From positions 1-64,000 of the forward strand of contig JARGPC010000005.1 in assembly GCA_029212885.1 (NCBI GenBank): DNA of 64,000 bases, written 5' to 3'. Both the position numbers and the translations under genes were made by a program. How positions within the stretch are numbered: the first letter of the stretch is position 1; the number at the start of each line of letters is the position of its first letter. The notes below the pieces were generated by a model. It worked only from the letters and a program-made list of their open reading frames with translations. It was not told the origin of the DNA and made no database searches. Below, piece after piece: positions 56,524 through 64,000 of the stretch. Origin of the DNA: Coxiellaceae bacterium (GTDB lineage Bacteria > Pseudomonadota > Gammaproteobacteria > Coxiellales > Coxiellaceae).

Positions 56524-57339
56524 ATGGCAAAAATCTCCACATATATTATCGCTTATAATGAAGCCGATAAACTTGAGGCCGCTATAAACAGTGTGCTTTG
56601 GTCTGATGAGATCGTAGTGATTGATTCGCACAGCACCGACAACACGGCGCAAATTGCCAATCGGCTGGGTGCACGTGTTGTACAAGTTGAGTTTAAGGGG
56701 TTTGGTGATTTACGTAACCAAGCCATGGCAGCTTGCCAGTATGATTGGATTTTCAGTTTAGACTCTGATGAGCGTTGCACAGCTGAGGCACGTGATGCGA
56801 TTTTGGCTGTTGTAAATCAATCAACCCCCACAGCGGATGCCTATTTAGTGCCGCGCAAAAATTACATGATGGGGCGTTGGATTAAACATTCGGGTTGGTA
56901 CCCTAACTACCGTCAGCCACAATTATTTAAACGCGGTGCAATTAGTTACGATGATTCACCCGTGCATGAAAAATATCAATTGCACTCCGATAAAGCGATG
57001 GGTTATTTAGCGGCGGATATTTGGCAAATGCCGTTCGGTGATTTATCGGAGGTGATGCATAAAGCGAATCGTTATTCCAGTTTAGGCGTCGAGCGTTTAC
57101 AAAAAAAGTATGGCAATGCTTCCATGAGTCGCGCCTTGTTTCATGGGTTATGGATATTTTTTAAACTGTACGTGCTAAAGCTTGGCTTTTTAGATGGCTG
57201 GGCGGGTTTGGTTATTGCTATCGGTAATTTTGATGGCACCTTTTTTCGTTATGCCAAACATTATGAACAGCAGCAGGCGTGGCAACCACCGAGTTCGCCA
57301 CCTTTAATCAAAGAGCAAACGCAAGGAGAGCAAGCGTGA
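56524..57339 (+). CDS. LPS core glycosyltransferase family 2 (WaaE/KdtX-like)
   Basis: 271 residues. GT-A fold with STYIIAYNEADKLEAAINSV, EIVVIDSHSTDNT, the DxD-type FSLDSDER and KHSGWYPNYRQPQLFKRG, the last being typical of WaaE/KdtX beta-1,4-glucosyltransferases. Preceded by TTAGGGAAAG. Overlaps manC by 4 bp (GTGA). Confidence 0.88.
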   Translation: MAKISTYIIAYNEADKLEAAINSVLWSDEIVVIDSHSTDNTAQIANRLGARVVQVEFKGFGDLRNQAMAACQYDWIFSLDSDERCTAEARDAILAVVNQSTPTADAYLVPRKNYMMGRWIKHSGWYPNYRQPQLFKRGAISYDDSPVHEKYQLHSDKAMGYLAADIWQMPFGDLSEVMHKANRYSSLGVERLQKKYGNASMSRALFHGLWIFFKLYVLKLGFLDGWAGLVIAIGNFDGTFFRYAKHYEQQQAWQPPSSPPLIKEQTQGEQA

Positions 57340-58784
57340 GCGTTAATAATGTACCGGTTATTATTGCCGGCGGAAGTGGTAGTCGTTTATGGCCATTGTC
57401 GCGTGTTACTTACCCAAAACAATTTATTAATTTAGTTGATCAAGAGCACTCTTTATTACAGGCGACACTACTACGTGTCAATAAAGCGATTCCGGGTGCT
57501 TGTGCTCCCATTATTGTCTGTAATGATCTGCATCGATTCCTAGTGGCAGAGCAGTGCCGTGAGGTTGGTATACAGCCGATGGCTATTATTTTAGAGCCAG
57601 AAGCAAAAAATACGGCAGCGGCTGTTGCTTTAGCGGCAGAGTTTTTATCTCAACATCACAGTGAAGCAAATATGTGGGTGATGCCTGCTGACCATGTGAT
57701 TGAGGGGGGTGAAGCCCTGCAGAAAGCATTTGCGACGGCGTTGGATGCCGTTAATGCGAATCGATTAGCGACCTTTGGTGTGTCGATGACACGACCAGCG
57801 ACAGCCTATGGCTACATTAAAGCGGATGTCGAACATGTGCAGGGCAAAGGTTGGTGTCCGATTCAACAGTTTGTTGAAAAGCCTGATCGAGCTACTGCGA
57901 AACGATTTTTTGCCGAAGGTAATTATTATTGGAACAGTGGTATGTTCGCATTTAACGCTGGGCTGTATTTAGCTGAGTTACAAGAGTTGGCTGTTGATAT
58001 ATATGAGCCGGTGCATCAGTCGATGCTGTCTGCAACGATTGATAGTGATTTTGTGAGACCGAATACCAATGCGTTTTCGCAATGCAAATCAGATTCGATT
58101 GACTATGCGATCATGGAAAAAACCAATCACAGTGCGATGGTTGCGTTGGAAGCTGCTTGGAATGATGTGGGTTCTTGGGATTCGCTAAAGGCGCAGCATG
58201 AGACCGATGATCAAGGCAATGTAACGCGAGGTGATGTATTAATGCATGATGTCAAAGACAGCTACATGCATGCTGAATCACGTTTATTGGCTGTAACTGG
58301 TGTGGATAATGTAGTGGTGGTTGAGACTGCAGATGCGGTGTTGGTAACCAATGGTGACAACTGTCAGGATGTTAAGAAAATTGTTGAGCAATTGAAGCAG
58401 CGTAAGCGTGCTGAGGCTAATGATCACTTAAAGATGTACCGTCCTTGGGGTTGGTATCAAACCATTACAGAAACCGAAAATTTTAAGGTGAAGCGCATTG
58501 GCGTTAATCCACAACAAAGCTTATCGCTGCAGCGTCATCAGCATCGTGCTGAACACTGGGTGGTGGTGTCTGGTGAGGCAACGGTAGTTAATGCCGACAA
58601 GCAGTTTATGTTGCAGCATGACCAGTCGACTTATATTCCCGCTGGCACAAAACATCAGTTAGCGAACCTAACTGATCAGCACTTGGAAATTATTGAAGTA
58701 CAAACCGGTTCGTATTTGGGTGAGGATGATATTGAACGTTTCTCAGATCAGTATGGGCGAGTAGAACAGGTAGTTACCACATGA
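57336..58784 (+). CDS. manC: Mannose-1-phosphate guanylyltransferase/mannose-6-phosphate isomerase
   Basis: Makes GDP-mannose, and isomerises fructose-6-P to mannose-6-P by its C-terminal cupin. GTG 57336 after AAGGAGA gives 482 residues; the open frame upstream to 57279 is a shadow of the glycosyltransferase. PVIIAGGSGSRLWPLSR and YPKQF form the nucleotide site, FVEKPD and YYWNSGMF the sugar site, and RPWGWYQTI...QSLSLQRHQHRAEHWVVVSG the isomerase domain. Overlaps hldE by 4 bp. Confidence 0.95.
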   Translation: MSVNNVPVIIAGGSGSRLWPLSRVTYPKQFINLVDQEHSLLQATLLRVNKAIPGACAPIIVCNDLHRFLVAEQCREVGIQPMAIILEPEAKNTAAAVALAAEFLSQHHSEANMWVMPADHVIEGGEALQKAFATALDAVNANRLATFGVSMTRPATAYGYIKADVEHVQGKGWCPIQQFVEKPDRATAKRFFAEGNYYWNSGMFAFNAGLYLAELQELAVDIYEPVHQSMLSATIDSDFVRPNTNAFSQCKSDSIDYAIMEKTNHSAMVALEAAWNDVGSWDSLKAQHETDDQGNVTRGDVLMHDVKDSYMHAESRLLAVTGVDNVVVVETADAVLVTNGDNCQDVKKIVEQLKQRKRAEANDHLKMYRPWGWYQTITETENFKVKRIGVNPQQSLSLQRHQHRAEHWVVVSGEATVVNADKQFMLQHDQSTYIPAGTKHQLANLTDQHLEIIEVQTGSYLGEDDIERFSDQYGRVEQVVTT

Positions 58785-60211
58785 TAAAGGATTTGCCAGA
58801 TTTTTCTAAAGCGCGTTTACTTATATATGGCGATGTGATGTTGGATCGTTATTGGCATGGTGAAACTACACGTATATCACCCGAGGCACCAGTGCCTGTA
58901 GTGCGTATAGAAGACAATCAAGCGTGTGCTGGTGGTGCTGCGAATGTTGCATTAAATGTGGCTAGTATTGGTGGGCAAGTGACATTGGTTGGTTTGGTGG
59001 GTGACGATAATGAAGCGACCGAATTAGAAAATTTATTATTCAAGTCATCGGTGAATTGCCAATTACAGGCAGTTGCTGATGCGCCGACGATTACTAAACT
59101 GCGTGTTATTGGTCAGAACCAACAATTGATTCGTTTGGATTTTGAGAAAGTGCATGCTTTGCAGCCCAATGAAGAAACAATGCAGCGTTATGAAGCTGCC
59201 TTACTCGGTTGCGATGTGGTGGTGTTATCTGATTATGCGAAAGGTGCGTTGAGTTGTGTTGATAGTTTAATTGCATTAGCTAATCGTCATAATATTCCGG
59301 TGTTAGTCGATCCGAAGCAGCAGGATTTTTCGTTTTATCGAGGGGCTACTTTATTAACGCCTAACTTGCGTGAATTTGAAGTGGTGGCAGGGCCTTGTCC
59401 TGATGAAAAAACACTAATAGCTAAAGCAAAAACATTTATTCATCAATATGAGTTGGGTGCTTTGTTGGTAACGCGTGGCAAGCAAGGAATGCTGTTGGTT
59501 GAAGCCAATGGCAATACCACTAACTTAGCGGCACAAGCGCAAGAAGTGTATGACGTAACGGGCGCGGGTGATACGGTTATCGCTATATTAGCCACGGCGC
59601 TGGCGGCGGGTAGCTCGTTATCGGAAGCGGCTTATTTGGCGAATATTGCAGCTGGCTTGGTGGTGCGTAAATTAGGCGCGGGTTCAGTGAGTACGGCAGA
59701 GCTGCGTCGTCAATTACAAAAAAATTCCGATTCACATTTGGGTGTGTTAACTGAAGACGAAGCGATGCGTGCGGTGGAAGATGCGCGTGCCCATGGTGAG
59801 AAAGTAGTAATGACCAATGGTTGCTTTGATATATTACATGCGGGTCATGTGCAATACCTGCAACAAGCTAAACAATTGGGTGATCGATTATTAATTGCGG
59901 TTAATGATGATGAATCTGTGCGTCAACTGAAGGGTGATTCACGTCCTTTAAATACATTACAAGATCGTATGGAGTTATTAGCAGCGATGCGTGATGTCGA
60001 TTGGGTAGTGCCATTTTCAGAAGATACGCCACGTCGCTTGTTTGGTCGTTTAATGCCCGATGTTTTGGTTAAGGGTGGTGATTATACGGTTGAGCAAATT
60101 GCAGGTGCGCAAGAAGTGATGGCCAATGGAGGTCAAGTAACAGTGTTGGATTTTAAGCCGGGATGCTCAACAACGAATCTAGTCAATAAGATAAAAGAGG
60201 AAACGGTATGA
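58781..60211 (+). CDS. hldE: Bifunctional heptose-7-P kinase/heptose-1-P adenylyltransferase
   Basis: 476 residues, two domains: ribokinase-like kinase (1-~318; ACAGGAANVALNVASIGG, DVTGAGDTV) and cytidylyltransferase-like adenylyltransferase (~345-476; TNGCFDILHAGHVQYL). Supplies ADP-D-glycero-beta-D-manno-heptose for LPS core. Linked by 4-bp overlaps to manC and hldD. Confidence 0.96.
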   Translation: MIKDLPDFSKARLLIYGDVMLDRYWHGETTRISPEAPVPVVRIEDNQACAGGAANVALNVASIGGQVTLVGLVGDDNEATELENLLFKSSVNCQLQAVADAPTITKLRVIGQNQQLIRLDFEKVHALQPNEETMQRYEAALLGCDVVVLSDYAKGALSCVDSLIALANRHNIPVLVDPKQQDFSFYRGATLLTPNLREFEVVAGPCPDEKTLIAKAKTFIHQYELGALLVTRGKQGMLLVEANGNTTNLAAQAQEVYDVTGAGDTVIAILATALAAGSSLSEAAYLANIAAGLVVRKLGAGSVSTAELRRQLQKNSDSHLGVLTEDEAMRAVEDARAHGEKVVMTNGCFDILHAGHVQYLQQAKQLGDRLLIAVNDDESVRQLKGDSRPLNTLQDRMELLAAMRDVDWVVPFSEDTPRRLFGRLMPDVLVKGGDYTVEQIAGAQEVMANGGQVTVLDFKPGCSTTNLVNKIKEETV

Positions 60212-61146
60212 TAGTTGTCACCGGTGCGGCGGGTTTTATTGGTTCAAATTGCTTGGTGGGATTAAATCAGCAAGGTGTAGATAATATCTTGGCGGTGGGT
60301 GATCTGACGGATGGTAAAAAGTATGTAAATTTGGCTCGGGCTAAATTTGCTGATTATATAGATTACCGCGATTTTATTGAATATATTAAGCAAGATAAGC
60401 CATTTGATCAGCCGATTGAGGCGGTGATTCATCAAGGCGCTTGTTCGGTAACGACCGAATGGGATGGCCGTTATATGATGGATGTTAATTATCAATACAG
60501 CAAAGAATTGTATCATTATTGTGTGCGTCATGGCATTCCATTTATTTATGCATCGAGTGCAGCGGTTTATGGTGGTAATGAAAATTTTAGTGAGACATCA
60601 GACAATGAAATGCCGTTGAATGTGTACGGCTACTCGAAGTGGTTATTTGATCAGTACCTAGCACGTCAACCGCAAGCGAAATCACAAGTGGTGGGTTTGC
60701 GTTATTTCAATGTTTATGGCCCGGGTGAGGCACATAAAGGTGGTATGGCCAGTGTGGCGTATCATTTGACTAAGCAGGTGATTGCCACGGGGGCAGTTAA
60801 ATTGTTTGGTGAAGGTGAAGGGTGTGCTGCTGGCGAACATAAACGTGACTTTGTGCATGTTGAAGATGTGGTTAATGTGGTGTTGTGGCTATTAGATAAC
60901 CCCTCGGTATCGGGTGTTTATAATCTTGGTACGGGTCAAGCGCGTTCATTTAATGAGTTAGCCGATATTCTATTGGGTCTACACGGCAATGGTCAGTTGG
61001 AATATATTCCGTTTCCGGATCAGTTGAAGGGGTGTTACCAGAGTTTTACACAGGCAGATATTAGTGCTTTACGTAAAGCAGGCTACCAACAGTCTTTCCT
61101 TTCATTGGAAGACGGTATAGCAGCCTACTATAAGTCGTTAGTCTAG
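60208..61146 (+). CDS. hldD: ADP-L-glycero-D-manno-heptose 6-epimerase
   Basis: 312-residue extended SDR that epimerises ADP-heptose, giving the donor used by WaaC and WaaF. IVVTGAAGFIGSN (2-14) binds NADP, YASSAAVYG and YGYSKWLFDQY give the catalytic Tyr/Lys, and HKRDFVHVEDVV is typical. Its stop overlaps the convergent icmX stop by 4 bp. Confidence 0.96.
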   Translation: MIVVTGAAGFIGSNCLVGLNQQGVDNILAVGDLTDGKKYVNLARAKFADYIDYRDFIEYIKQDKPFDQPIEAVIHQGACSVTTEWDGRYMMDVNYQYSKELYHYCVRHGIPFIYASSAAVYGGNENFSETSDNEMPLNVYGYSKWLFDQYLARQPQAKSQVVGLRYFNVYGPGEAHKGGMASVAYHLTKQVIATGAVKLFGEGEGCAAGEHKRDFVHVEDVVNVVLWLLDNPSVSGVYNLGTGQARSFNELADILLGLHGNGQLEYIPFPDQLKGCYQSFTQADISALRKAGYQQSFLSLEDGIAAYYKSLV

Positions 61147-62609
61147 TTACCGCTAGAGCTGCTGTTATCTAAATGAAACTGTTTCAACGTTTGTTGAGAA
61201 GCTTTATTTTTGGTTTGAGCAACACCTGTCAAGCTAGCAATTTCTTTATTCACTGCTTGCACTTGGGTATTAGCCAGTTGTTTCATGCCATTGACGGTTT
61301 CGATAGCGGTTAAGCCATTTACCATTAACAGTTTTTCGCGATCTAAATGTGCTTGTTGCATTTTGCTTAGAATTTCAGCTAATACATACAGGGTTTCTCT
61401 TTGCACAACGGCAGGAGAAGCAGTGCTCATTGACTGATACCATTTTGAGCTATTAACGCGGTGATTAGCGATATAGTTTTCTACTTGCATTGGGCTAGCA
61501 GTGGTTTGAGGTTTTTTAGAGCCTTTCACATAATTTTGTGTGGTGTATTGCGGAGGCAAATTAGCTTCTTGTGCTAGCTTTGCGCTTGGTGTGCGTTCAA
61601 CCAGCATTTGGTTTAACAAATCAGTCACTAATGAGCGTGATGCAACAATATTACGCACGGTCAGTTGATATTTTTGATAAGCCGTGCTGTTCTTTAATTT
61701 CAGAATGTCTTTTGCACGCACTGAAGATGGGCTACCTTTACCTTTTTTTGCTTTACTGGTATCGGCAACAGCAGCGGGTGCTAAGTTCTGCCAGTTGATA
61801 TCGCTACCGATAGGGTTGGCAGCATCAGTTAAGTAGACTAAGTAAGCTTTGGCGGCGTTAGCGCTATAAGCATTTTGACCATTCGGGCCAGTATAGTAAG
61901 AGCCGTTATAGGGGCTGACAAATGTTGGCGCTGACATATAAGTGGTAAAGTTTTTCTTTGGCTTCATCACATCGTCTTTTTCACCTGATTGCAAATAGTC
62001 AGGATTATTACTGCTATCGGCATTTTCAGCGTCTTGCAAACTATTACCTGAAATAAATAACGTGTCATCGGCTGGTGTGCCCAGTGTTAGTTGGCTAACC
62101 AGCGCGGTGTTGGTTTGTGGTTTCAAGTCAAGCGTCGTATCTGTCTTGGGTGTGTCATTATTAGCAAATAACGCCTTTAAAAATTCATTTTGTGTTGAGT
62201 TGTCTTTGGGTGGGTTAATGATATTCACTGGCTTGCTCAACGTGGCAGCAACGTTTTTAGTTGTAGCTTGTGCTGCTTGATAATTAATGTAATTAGTGAG
62301 GGTGGTTTGTGATAATGGCACATTGGGTGTGCTGACATTACTGAAATTCGTTGTACCATCAGGTTGACTGAGTTTGGTACTAGCCGTATTGCTGTTTTCA
62401 ACACCACTAAGGAACTGATCGACTTGATTGGTTAATGCCGTGGCTTTTTGTGCGGTAGCATGCAAGATGCCGTCTATATCAGCAAGAATTTTTGATTGTG
62501 CTTGGGCATTAGAGGATTGGCCACTTTGCGGTGCAGCAAATGCCACGCTGGTTGATAAGCCACCAGCAATGGCTGATATGATTAGTAGTGTTTTAATAGA
62601 TGGTTTCAT
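61143..62609 (-). CDS. icmX: IcmX, Dot/Icm type IVB secretion protein
   Basis: About 488 residues from ATG 62609 (ATG 62627 is also in frame). A Sec signal peptide (MKPSIKTLLIISAIAGGLSTSVAFA) indicates a periplasmic protein. The C-terminal half matches my memory of Legionella IcmX: AYLVYLTDAANP, STAYQKYQLTVRNIVASRSLVTDLLNQM, and SMSTASPAVVQRETLYVLAEI followed by a helix with QQAHLDREKLLMVNGL. The middle is long, Ser/Thr/Asn-rich and variable. IcmX is needed for Dot/Icm function; its exact role is not settled. Third gene of a leftward icmW operon, unusually separated from icmW by another gene. Confidence 0.85.
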   Translation of the reverse strand: MKPSIKTLLIISAIAGGLSTSVAFAAPQSGQSSNAQAQSKILADIDGILHATAQKATALTNQVDQFLSGVENSNTASTKLSQPDGTTNFSNVSTPNVPLSQTTLTNYINYQAAQATTKNVAATLSKPVNIINPPKDNSTQNEFLKALFANNDTPKTDTTLDLKPQTNTALVSQLTLGTPADDTLFISGNSLQDAENADSSNNPDYLQSGEKDDVMKPKKNFTTYMSAPTFVSPYNGSYYTGPNGQNAYSANAAKAYLVYLTDAANPIGSDINWQNLAPAAVADTSKAKKGKGSPSSVRAKDILKLKNSTAYQKYQLTVRNIVASRSLVTDLLNQMLVERTPSAKLAQEANLPPQYTTQNYVKGSKKPQTTASPMQVENYIANHRVNSSKWYQSMSTASPAVVQRETLYVLAEILSKMQQAHLDREKLLMVNGLTAIETVNGMKQLANTQVQAVNKEIASLTGVAQTKNKASQQTLKQFHLDNSSSSGN

Positions 62610-62640
62610 TTTTTTGTACTCGCTCATTCATACTTATTAA

Positions 62641-63360
62641 TTAAAAGAATCGGCTACTTGAATTTGAATCCTTAAGGGATTCATTGCTGCCACCATTGTT
62701 ATTGTTCTTAGGAGTTACATTAAATGGTGTCGGTGAATTAACCGTAGGCACATTACCTTTATCTGGTTGATCGGTAGTAATCGATTGTGATGATTTTTGT
62801 TTTGGTGGGGTATTCCACTGAATATTCGGTTGTGCTTGATGCGGTGCGGTATCGCTCACACTGGATGACGATGGATATGCGGGATTATTGTTCCAAGGCA
62901 TTTTGCTTGCCTTTGAGGCACCAGAACTGACATAGATAGCATCACGGTAAGCGATGCTTTTACAGCCAGTATCTACTTGTACTAAGTCGCCGCTGAGTTG
63001 TGCTAATTGTGCTGTATCATTTGGTGTTAAAGCTTGTCCACCTGCACAGTACCGAGAGACGAGCGGATAATAGTAAGCATTTTGTCCATTGGCCACTTTA
63101 TTGGTGGCAGTAACGGCAAAATTACCTTTGGCTATGCTTTGATTGGATATTAAACTTTTGCAAATTTGGGGAATACTTTTCTCGCCAACTTCACTAGGCA
63201 CCCCATTTTGTGCATAGCCTGGTAGGTTTTGAAAGGTCAAGCCAGAAATTCCTAGTACGGTTCCGCTAAAAGTGCAGGGGCTATTGCTATCTGCCAAAGC
63301 TGCAGTACTAGCACCAGCAACCATTACTGTTGCCAATGAGGTTAAAATAAGTTTACGCAT
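62641..63360 (-). CDS. Unrecognised secreted protein between icmW and icmX
   Basis: 239 residues from ATG 63360, which follows a strong GGAGGAAAG and overlaps the icmW stop by 8 bp; the longer frame to 63411 shadows icmW. A Sec signal peptide (MRKLILTSLATVMVAGASTAALA) is followed by a ~115-residue domain with four Cys (SPCTFSG, QICKSL, RYCAGG, TGCKSI; two disulfides possible). The last ~100 residues are Pro/Ser/Asn-rich and low complexity (SSSSVSDTAPH, NNNNGGSNESLKDSNSSSRFF). No family recognised. In Legionella and Coxiella icmW is normally next to icmX, so this is an inserted or lineage-specific periplasmic component candidate. Confidence 0.8.
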   Translation of the reverse strand: MRKLILTSLATVMVAGASTAALADSNSPCTFSGTVLGISGLTFQNLPGYAQNGVPSEVGEKSIPQICKSLISNQSIAKGNFAVTATNKVANGQNAYYYPLVSRYCAGGQALTPNDTAQLAQLSGDLVQVDTGCKSIAYRDAIYVSSGASKASKMPWNNNPAYPSSSSVSDTAPHQAQPNIQWNTPPKQKSSQSITTDQPDKGNVPTVNSPTPFNVTPKNNNNGGSNESLKDSNSSSRFF

Positions 63361-63805
63361 ATCCGCTTTCCTCCAGCGCTTTTTGTATGAGTTTAAAGCG
63401 ATCAGGTGCAAATACGCGACCTAGTAACCGCAAGCGTTCAAAAACTATGTTACGTCGTAAAAAAATACCGGCGACATCATCATCGCTGCTGGATACTTCT
63501 TCGGCATGCATCAGCACTTTGGCTGCGGCACCCGGATAAGCGGTATCCATGCACATTAACATTCGCAGACCGCGACCGGTTTTGATCGAGGCAGCGAGTT
63601 TGATAATGGCGTCTTCCTGTTGAAGGTCGATATTACCGATGTCTTCCATGGCTTGACCTAACTTATTAATGGCATCTTCCACTTCGGGATTGTCATCAAC
63701 AGTCCAGTCTTCTACGCCTTCCATAAAGCAGATAACTCGATAAATAAGCGGGTCTTGATATTCTTTCCAGAACTGATGAACCGCGGCATGACTTAAATCA
63801 GGCAT
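63353..63805 (-). CDS. icmW: IcmW, Dot/Icm effector-adaptor protein
   Basis: 150 residues, essentially the Legionella IcmW length, with strong similarity across the protein: MPDLSHAAVHQFWKEYQDP, YRVICFMEGVEDWTVDDNPE, IKTGRGLRMLMCMDTAYPG and AGIFLRRNIVFERLRLLGRVF. IcmW pairs with IcmS as an acidic cytosolic adaptor that delivers effectors to the DotL coupling complex. First gene of the leftward icmW-orphan-icmX operon, with a PmrA-like box about 55 bp upstream. Its presence is the best evidence in the window for a Dot/Icm system. Confidence 0.96.
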   Translation of the reverse strand: MPDLSHAAVHQFWKEYQDPLIYRVICFMEGVEDWTVDDNPEVEDAINKLGQAMEDIGNIDLQQEDAIIKLAASIKTGRGLRMLMCMDTAYPGAAAKVLMHAEEVSSSDDDVAGIFLRRNIVFERLRLLGRVFAPDRFKLIQKALEESGYA

Positions 63806-63846
63806 ATTTTTAGTCTCGGTATTTCATTTACAAACAAGCTAACGTT

Positions 63847-63879
63847 AGGTTAGCCCTCGGAGGTTAAGAAAATCTTAAC
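63847..63879 (-). promoter_or_regulatory. Putative PmrA-type box upstream of icmW
   Basis: The minus strand reads GTTAAGATTTTCTTAACCTC (63879 to 63860), two TTAA repeats 11 bp apart with the TT between them kept, as in cTTAATATT-N2-cTTAATATT. The core is also an inverted repeat (GTTAAG/CTTAAC). At 11 nt after the second CTTAA lies TAACCT (63852-63847), only a weak -10. icmW starts 41 nt further on. Confidence 0.5.
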
Positions 63880-63880
63880 A

Positions 63881-64000
63881 GATCACCTCGGAAAAACCAA
63901 TTTATCAACCAGAGGAATGGATGCAATTAGAGCAATATTTAGCCTTTAATTAGTGGCTTAAACGCGTTAAAGGCCGCTGCAGTGGGGTGTTGTCGATAGG
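63881..64000. other. Right-edge region upstream of icmW
   Basis: No supported gene before the window ends. In Legionella icmV-dotA diverge from icmWX here, but nothing resembling IcmV is visible in these 120 bp. A short ATG frame at 63918 ends after 10 codons. Confidence 0.4.

Overview
The window looks like a chromosome segment from a host-associated gammaproteobacterium of the order Legionellales (Legionella, Coxiella, Aquicella, Berkiella-type relatives). The housekeeping genes (hemE, rubredoxin reductase, pcnB-folK-coaD-fdx, dut-algC, yicC-gmk-rpoZ-spoT-ridA-recG, hldE-hldD) are gammaproteobacterial in sequence and order. The right edge carries icmW and icmX of a Dot/Icm (type IVB) secretion system. 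Scattered among these are large genes of the kind such systems export: protein-kinase-like proteins, ankyrin-repeat proteins, a sphingosine-1-phosphate-lyase-like enzyme, a eukaryote-like metallophosphatase and several large membrane proteins without a recognisable family.

Layout. 1-8.0 kb is accessory: a 5'-truncated kinase-like remnant, two paralogous kinase-fold proteins with C-terminal membrane hairpins, and an ankyrin protein. 8.2-10.4 kb has hemE and a rubredoxin reductase. 10.4-14.6 kb has two orphan large genes and a 400-bp gap with a complex foldable element. 14.6-18.3 kb has arginase, tRNA-Glu and pcnB-folK-coaD-fdx. 18.4-21.6 kb holds a translationally coupled pseudokinase/kinase pair. 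21.6-26.9 kb is housekeeping (mutM, rpmG, rpmB, dut, algC, a heptosyltransferase-family gene, xthA). 27-38 kb mixes an orphan membrane protein, a cystine-type symporter, a small secreted protein, an ATPase remnant, an MFS/LysR pair, the S1P-lyase-like gene, an orphan membrane protein, an isocitrate-lyase-family gene and a dead IS6-type transposase. 38-44 kb has a membrane sulfatase, a small zinc protein, a second ankyrin protein and the metallophosphatase. 44-51.8 kb is housekeeping. 52-61.1 kb has an outer-membrane protein, a zinc-finger protein and an LPS-core/heptose cluster. 61.1-63.8 kb is icmW, an unrecognised secreted protein and icmX, read leftward.

How the parts may work together. 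The most interesting pattern is regulatory. Direct TTAA repeats 11 bp apart, resembling the PmrA box known from Legionella and Coxiella, lie upstream of icmW, of the orphan gene at 12.7-14.2 kb, of the kinase pair at 18.4 kb and of the orphan membrane gene at 27 kb. In three of the four a plausible -10 element starts exactly 11 nt after the second TTAA. This suggests that those orphan genes are co-regulated with the secretion machine and are effector candidates. That is inference from sequence, not proof.
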